A stretch of DNA of 10,092 nucleotides from assembly GCA_037140715.1 (NCBI GenBank), contig JBAXDX010000100.1, positions 1 to 10,092 of the forward strand, given 5' to 3'. The notes beneath the pieces are model-generated. The model searched no databases and had not been told where the DNA came from. It saw only the letters and a program-made list of their open reading frames with translations. The position numbers and the translations under genes were made by a program. The first letter of the stretch is position 1; every line of letters starts with the position of its first letter. The DNA is from JAUZPB01 sp037140715 (GTDB taxonomy: Bacteria; Bacteroidota; Ignavibacteria; Ignavibacteriales; SURF-24). Shown here in pieces: positions 6,312 to 10,092 of the stretch.

Positions 6312-6342
6312 TTGCAATAAAGAGCAAATCATATTATATTTG
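6312..6342 (+). promoter_or_regulatory. Putative promoter of the tRNA-Gly gene
   Basis: TTG at 6312-6314 and TATATTTG at 6335-6342 are separated by 20 bases, close to the Bacteroidota TTTG-N19-TAnnTTTG arrangement. Transcription would begin near 6349, leaving a leader of about 20 bases before the tRNA at 6370. This is the best complete promoter in the window. Confidence 0.6.
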
Positions 6343-6369
6343 ATGCACAAGTTTTGAAATAAAAATAAT

Positions 6370-6442
6370 GCGGGAGTAGCTCAGTTGGTAGAGCGCAACC
6401 TTGCCAAGGTTGAGGTCGCGGGTTCGAATCCCGTCTCCCGCT
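6370..6442 (+). tRNA. tRNA-Gly (anticodon GCC)
   Basis: The full cloverleaf can be drawn: acceptor 6370-6376 with 6435-6441, D stem GCTC/GAGC (6379-6382, 6391-6394), anticodon stem CAACC/GGTTG around loop TTGCCAA with anticodon GCC at 6403-6405, and T arm 6418-6434 containing TTCGAAT. The discriminator is T6442 and the CCA end is not encoded, so it must be added by CCA-adding enzyme. Confidence 0.97.
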
Positions 6443-6456
6443 CTCGGCAATTAAAG

Positions 6457-6490
6457 AATCCACTTCCGAAAGAAAGTGGATTTGTTTTTT
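6457..6490 (+). terminator. Intrinsic terminator after tRNA-Gly
   Basis: AATCCACTT (6457-6465) pairs perfectly with AAGTGGATT (6474-6482) around an 8-base loop, followed by a T-rich tail ending TTTGTTTTTT (6481-6490). It lies 15 bases after the tRNA and 27 bases before the tRNA-Cys gene. The modest GC content may allow read-through into tRNA-Cys, for which I see no separate promoter. Confidence 0.7.
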
Positions 6491-6516
6491 AAGGAAGAAA
6501 GTAAAATAAATACAAT

Positions 6517-6590
6517 GGCGGTGTGGCCAAGTGGTCTAAGGCGAAGGTCTGCAAAACCTTTATTCGTCGGTTCGACTCCGACCGCCGCCT
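6517..6590 (+). tRNA. tRNA-Cys (anticodon GCA)
   Basis: The cloverleaf is complete: acceptor 6517-6523 with 6583-6589 (one G-T pair), D stem GCC/GGC, anticodon stem AAGGT/ACCTT around loop CTGCAAA with anticodon GCA at 6551-6553, variable loop 6561-6565, and T arm 6566-6582 with TTCGACT. The discriminator is T6590 and no CCA is encoded. There is no TAnnTTTG element in the 26 bases after the preceding hairpin, so it probably shares the tRNA-Gly transcript. Confidence 0.97.
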
Positions 6591-6593
6591 CTG

Positions 6594-6627
6594 AAAGCCT
6601 GATTTTTACGTAATCAGGCTTTTTTTT
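6594..6627 (+). terminator. Intrinsic terminator after tRNA-Cys
   Basis: AAAGCCTGATT (6594-6604) pairs perfectly with AATCAGGCTTT (6612-6622) around a 7-base loop, followed by a run of Ts to 6627. This is a strong terminator for the tRNA transcript. Read on the minus strand it is less convincing because only a short T-run follows the stem, but it might also help end the kinase transcript that stops at 6642. Confidence 0.88.
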
Positions 6628-6641
6628 GCCTTCATATTTAT

Positions 6642-7856
6642 CTAACTTTTATCCGGGATAGCTGGCAACCAAACTGAGAATACAGTTCCTTTCCCAACTT
6701 CACTTTCAACTTGTATGTAACCATTCATTAACTCAATTATTTTTTTTGCAATCGAAAGACCAAGTCCGTTGCCTTCGTAGTTTCTGCTTAAACCTTCGCT
6801 ACTTTGCCGAAATTCTATAAATATTTTATCCAGATTATCTTTTGGGATCCCAATACCGGTATCCATAACCTGAATAACCGCCTGGGCAACTCCCCTTTTT
6901 ACGACCTGATTTAAAGAAACGGTAATGCCTCCTCTGACAGTAAACTTTATTGCATTGTGTATCAATTGAAAAAGCGCTTTATCCAATAACTTGGTATCAA
7001 TAGAAACTATAAGATTTGTATCATTTAATTCCGTTCGAATAAACAGCTTTTTTGCTTTAGCCATTGAGAAACAGGTATCAAGATTATTTTGGATTATAGC
7101 TGTTAAGTTAGAGGGAGAGAGTTTTAAGAATAACGTTTCAGATTCAAGCTCCGACCATTCCAGTATATTATTAAGAGTAAGATTTAACCTTTTTCCGCCT
7201 TCTAATACCTGCTCCACCAGTTCCAATTGCTCAGTATTAGTCAATTCACTCTGTAGCATCTCCGTGAATCCAAGTACGGTAATCAGTGGCGTGCGTAATT
7301 CATGACTCATATTATTAAGGAAAATAGATTTTAATTTGCTCATTTCTTCGGCTTTTTCTTTAGCAACATTTAATTCTATATTCATCTTTTCAAGTTCTGC
7401 AGTCCGCTCTTTTACTTTTTTTTCTAAGAGCAGGTTATAATTTTCCAACTGCTGATGCAGGTTTCGCGTTTTAAGCAAATTCATAATGCGAAGATCGACT
7501 TCTATCAAATCGAATGGTTTAGCAAGAAAATCTGCCGCGCCTTCGGCAAGCGCTTTCTGTTTCGATTCAGACGTAATATCCGCAGTCAGCACTAATATTG
7601 GCAGATATGATTCAGGCAGTATAAGCGTTTTCAATTGCGTCATTACTTGAAAACCGCTCAGGAATGGCATATTCAGATCAAGTAAAATCAAATCCGGGTT
7701 ATGTTCTTTGAACAGGTCAATCGCTTTTCGAGGATCTGTTGTTGAGATATACTCCGTAAAACCCTTTATATCCAGCAAGCCGGTAAGAACATCAATGTTT
7801 GCCTGCTGATCATCTACAATAAGAATTTTTGCATTTGCAATCGTTGTATCTATCAT
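6642..7856 (-). CDS. Hybrid sensor kinase with N-terminal receiver (REC-HisKA-HATPase)
   Basis: This 404-residue cytosolic protein starts with a receiver domain (about 8-125): acidic pair D15-D16, phospho-acceptor D60 in LILLDLNMP, T91 and K113. A coiled coil (about 130-175, rich in Leu, Glu and Lys) leads to HisKA with the phosphorylated H185 in NMSHELRTP. The ATPase domain follows, with N-box N301 in HNAIKF, G1 box DTGIGIP (332-338), a phenylalanine box FIEFRQSS and G2 box GNGLGLSIAKK. There is no membrane segment, so it probably receives its signal through the receiver, as a relay partner or a kinase controlled by phosphorylation. It lies 112 bases downstream of the large PAS kinase, with GGAAA 10 bases before its ATG. 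No own promoter is evident. The target is unknown. Confidence 0.92.
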   Translation of the reverse strand: MIDTTIANAKILIVDDQQANIDVLTGLLDIKGFTEYISTTDPRKAIDLFKEHNPDLILLDLNMPFLSGFQVMTQLKTLILPESYLPILVLTADITSESKQKALAEGAADFLAKPFDLIEVDLRIMNLLKTRNLHQQLENYNLLLEKKVKERTAELEKMNIELNVAKEKAEEMSKLKSIFLNNMSHELRTPLITVLGFTEMLQSELTNTEQLELVEQVLEGGKRLNLTLNNILEWSELESETLFLKLSPSNLTAIIQNNLDTCFSMAKAKKLFIRTELNDTNLIVSIDTKLLDKALFQLIHNAIKFTVRGGITVSLNQVVKRGVAQAVIQVMDTGIGIPKDNLDKIFIEFRQSSEGLSRNYEGNGLGLSIAKKIIELMNGYIQVESEVGKGTVFSVWLPAIPDKS

Positions 7857-7968
7857 GGCTTATTTCCAGTTAAATTATCAGTTATTATTTTATTTTCCTT
7901 TCACAGCTTTTAAAAGAGACTTTTTATTAAATATTTTTTTCACATCTGACATTTGGGAGAAGCGTATT
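7857..7968 (-). other. 112-base gap between the two kinase genes
   Basis: The gap is AT-rich. I see no TAnnTTTG element on the minus strand and no convincing terminator; a short AAAAG/CTTTT hairpin at about 7913-7925 is too weak to count. Co-transcription of the two kinase genes is therefore likely but not proven. Confidence 0.4.
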
Positions 7969-10092
7969 CTAATCTTTTCTTCTTTTATTCATTGTCCTGT
8001 CCACTATTTTCAAAAACTGACCTACATCAATAGGTTTCATCAGATAATCTTTAGCGCCGGCATCCATTAACTGATTAATCTGTTTTGTAATAATATCCGC
8101 GCTGATAATGATAATCGGTATTTCTGCTGTTTTGGGATCTGCCTGTAATAACTTTATTACTCTGCTACCATGAATATCCGGCAGGTCAAGATCAAGCAGA
8201 ATTAATCCCGGTTTGTAATCAATCGCGAATTGAACCGCGTTATTGCCATACGTGGTCGCTATTAATTTAATTAACGGACGATGAGTTTCTAAAATCTGCT
8301 CAACTAATTGTATATTTGAAAGATTATCTTCAATATACAAAATAGCTTCGATTTCCTGCGTTATTTTAGTCCCCTGTTTTGTTGATTCGCTTATTCCTTC
8401 GTAACGGTTCTCCTGACCTTCTGCCTGTGGCAGTTCAATCCAAAAAATGCTTCCTTTACCAGCCTCGCTATCAACACCAATTCTTCCGGACATAGCCTCA
8501 ATTAATTTTTTAGAAATCGCTAATCCGAGTCCTGTGCCTTCGGTTTTTGTTTGTTCAGATCCAATTCGTTCGAAAGGATTAAATAGTTTATTCATAAATT
8601 CCTGTGAAATCCCTTTTCCAGTATCAATCACGCTGATCCGAATTACGTTCCCATTTATTTTTTCTCCATCCTTCACACTATTTCCCGACTTTTGTACTGT
8701 GCATTGAATCTTTACTGAGCCACCTTTCTGATTATATTTAACCGCGTTGTTAATTAAATTCAGAAGTACCTGTTTCAGGCGCTGATTATCCGCTTCTACA
8801 TAGAGTTTTTGAGCAATTAAATTCTCCGATTTAATATCAACCCGATTTGATTCAGCGAGATTATGAACAATATCAATCGCTTCTAAAATAATTCCATAAA
8901 TCTCAACCGGCTCAGATGAAATCGTTATCTGTCCGGATTCAATCTTTGCAATATCAAGCACTTCATTTATTAACGCTAAAAGATGTTTTCCGCTTTTCAG
9001 GATTTGATTTACGCCCTTTTTATGAGCCGGAATCAGTTCGCCCATATCCATCAACTGCGCAAAGCCGAGAATCGAGTTCATCGGAGTTCTAAGTTCATGA
9101 CTCATACGGGAAAGGAACTCACTTTTTGCAATATTTGCCCGTTCGGCTTCAGCCTTTGCTTTTACAAGCTCGTTCTCAATATTTTTTCGTTCGGTAATGT
9201 CCTCTATGGCAAAAAGTATTATTCTCTCTTCCCCTCTTAGTTCCCGTTGAATTTGCCGGGCGTTTAAAAGCATGATACGTTTACCAATTGCAGAAAAGTC
9301 ATGTTCCACTTCATAGTTGTCAAACGTTGTTTTTTCGGGAAGGATTGTCTCCAGAAGTTCTCTGAGTTTAGGAATATTCCACTGCCGGTTTCCCAAATCA
9401 TATATCAGCTTTCCAATCGTCTCTTCAGGACTTACCTTAAAGAAATTATAGAATGACCGGCTAACTTTAACTACTCTTAAATCCCAATTCAAAACAATTA
9501 AAGGTTCCCGTACAGTATTAATGATACTCTCAGCAAATTCGCTCGCTTCATCTGCGATTTTTTTTATCGCCACAAGTTCTTGTCGTGTTTTTTCCAGACC
9601 GGCTTCTATCTCTTTGCGTTCCGTTATGTCTTCTATGGCAAGAAGTATTATTTTCTCTTTCCCCCCTGGTCCCCGTTGAATTTGCCGGGCGTTTAAAAGC
9701 ATGATACGTTTACCAATTGCAGAAAAGTCATGTTCCACTTCATAGTTGTCAAACGTTGTTTTTTCGGGAAGGATTGTCTCCAGAAGTTCTCTGAGTTTAG
9801 GAATATTCCACTGCCGGTTTCCCAAATCATATATCAGCTTTCCAATCGTCTCTTCAGGACTTACCTTAAAGAAATCATAGAATGACCGGGTAGCTTTAAC
9901 TACTCTTAAATCCCGATCCAGAACAATTAAAGGTTCCCGCACAGTATTAATAATACTCTCAGCGAATTCACCCGCTTCGTCCACAATTATTTTTATCGCC
10001 GCAAGTTCTTTACGTGTTTTTTCAAGTCCGGATTCTATCTCTTTGCGTTCTGTTATGTCTTCTATGGCAAGAAGTATTATTTTCTCTTTCCC
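7969..10092 (-). CDS. Multi-PAS hybrid sensor histidine kinase (PAS array-HisKA-HATPase-REC), 5' end beyond the window
   Basis: The frame is open from the TAG at 7971-7969 to the window edge, 707 codons, so the start lies outside. Counting from the first visible codon: the tail of one PAS unit (1-37), two full PAS/PAC units of 143 residues (38-180, 181-323), each ending in the PAC-type AIEDITERK, then HisKA with phospho-acceptor H332 in MSHELRTP, HATPase with N449, D490 in DTGKGI and the GTGLGLAISKK box, and a C-terminal receiver with acceptor D634 in LILLDLDLP, S664 and K686. No membrane segment is visible. The PAS type (EVEHDF, LLNARQIQR) resembles PAS units often linked to CheB/CheR fusions. 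The GTG at 9984 lies inside repeat sequence and is not a true start. Confidence 0.93.
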   Translation of the reverse strand, partial: GKEKIILLAIEDITERKEIESGLEKTRKELAAIKIIVDEAGEFAESIINTVREPLIVLDRDLRVVKATRSFYDFFKVSPEETIGKLIYDLGNRQWNIPKLRELLETILPEKTTFDNYEVEHDFSAIGKRIMLLNARQIQRGPGGKEKIILLAIEDITERKEIEAGLEKTRQELVAIKKIADEASEFAESIINTVREPLIVLNWDLRVVKVSRSFYNFFKVSPEETIGKLIYDLGNRQWNIPKLRELLETILPEKTTFDNYEVEHDFSAIGKRIMLLNARQIQRELRGEERIILFAIEDITERKNIENELVKAKAEAERANIAKSEFLSRMSHELRTPMNSILGFAQLMDMGELIPAHKKGVNQILKSGKHLLALINEVLDIAKIESGQITISSEPVEIYGIILEAIDIVHNLAESNRVDIKSENLIAQKLYVEADNQRLKQVLLNLINNAVKYNQKGGSVKIQCTVQKSGNSVKDGEKINGNVIRISVIDTGKGISQEFMNKLFNPFERIGSEQTKTEGTGLGLAISKKLIEAMSGRIGVDSEAGKGSIFWIELPQAEGQENRYEGISESTKQGTKITQEIEAILYIEDNLSNIQLVEQILETHRPLIKLIATTYGNNAVQFAIDYKPGLILLDLDLPDIHGSRVIKLLQADPKTAEIPIIIISADIITKQINQLMDAGAKDYLMKPIDVGQFLKIVDRTMNKRRKD
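9124..10092 (-). repeat. In-frame tandem repeat of PAS units, period exactly 429 bp
   Basis: Two complete 429-bp units (9981-9553 and 9552-9124) and the end of a third (10092-9982) lie in tandem. The block 9243-9446 is identical base for base to 9672-9875, 204 bases including synonymous positions, while flanking parts differ (for example LDRDLRVVKATRS against LNWDLRVVKVSRS). The third unit matches its neighbour with a single base change over the outermost roughly 60 bases. Each unit encodes one PAS domain, its PAC part and the linker helix. Confidence 0.93.

Noticed and set aside
7905..7945. Terminator between the two kinase genes
   Set aside because: The possible stem is a handful of A-T rich pairs with a 3-base loop, too weak to claim.
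7969..9984. Large kinase beginning at GTG 9984
   Set aside because: The frame remains open to 10092 and encodes PAS repeat sequence there, so this GTG is an internal valine codon.
9124..10092. CRISPR array or mobile element suggested by long direct repeats
   Set aside because: The repeats are 429 bp, in frame and encode PAS domains; there are no short spacers, transposase genes or terminal inverted repeats.

Overview
The window looks like ordinary chromosome from a low-GC bacterium, most plausibly of the Bacteroidota/Chlorobiota (FCB) group, perhaps Ignavibacteria-like. The lineage is inferred from several -7 promoter elements of the form TAnnTTTG upstream of genes, weak or absent Shine-Dalgarno sequences at several starts, tRNA genes without an encoded CCA, and large hybrid histidine kinases with stacked PAS domains. 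No mobile element, CRISPR array, phage gene or conspicuous transferred island is visible.

Layout. 1-279 is AT-rich and appears non-coding; it holds one perfect 16-bp palindrome. 280-606 (minus) is a small hypothetical protein. 818-2164 (plus) is a two-gene envelope-stress-like operon: a PspC-domain membrane protein and a LiaF-like protein with a beta-rich C-terminal domain. A convergent, probably bidirectional terminator (2171-2207) separates it from a long minus-strand cluster, in transcription order pcm (6162-5524), miaA (5539-4619), prfB (4525-3415), two single-domain cyclic-nucleotide-binding proteins (3407-2985, 2998-2630) and a YjbQ/UPF0047 protein (2623-2210). prfB is read through a programmed +1 frameshift at CTT TGA C, so the intact RF2 starts at 4525 and not at the internal ATG at 4326.

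6370-6590 (plus) holds tRNA-Gly(GCC) and tRNA-Cys(GCA), each followed by its own terminator-like hairpin. 6642-10092 (minus) holds two hybrid sensor kinases: a large PAS(n)-HisKA-HATPase-REC protein that runs off the right edge of the window, then a REC-HisKA-HATPase protein. The large kinase carries a tandem array of PAS units of exactly 429 bp (143 aa), with 204 bp perfectly identical between two copies; a third copy begins at the window edge.

How the genes fit together: pcm (protein repair), miaA (tRNA A37 isopentenylation) and prfB (UGA/UAA termination) form a protein-quality and translation cluster that also carries the two small cNMP-binding proteins. The two hybrid kinases could form a phosphorelay, but no Hpt protein or DNA-binding response regulator is in the window. 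I found no convincing wholly new system. The most notable items are the PAS repeat array, the frameshifted prfB, the cNMP-binding pair lacking output domains, and palindromes at two promoter regions.
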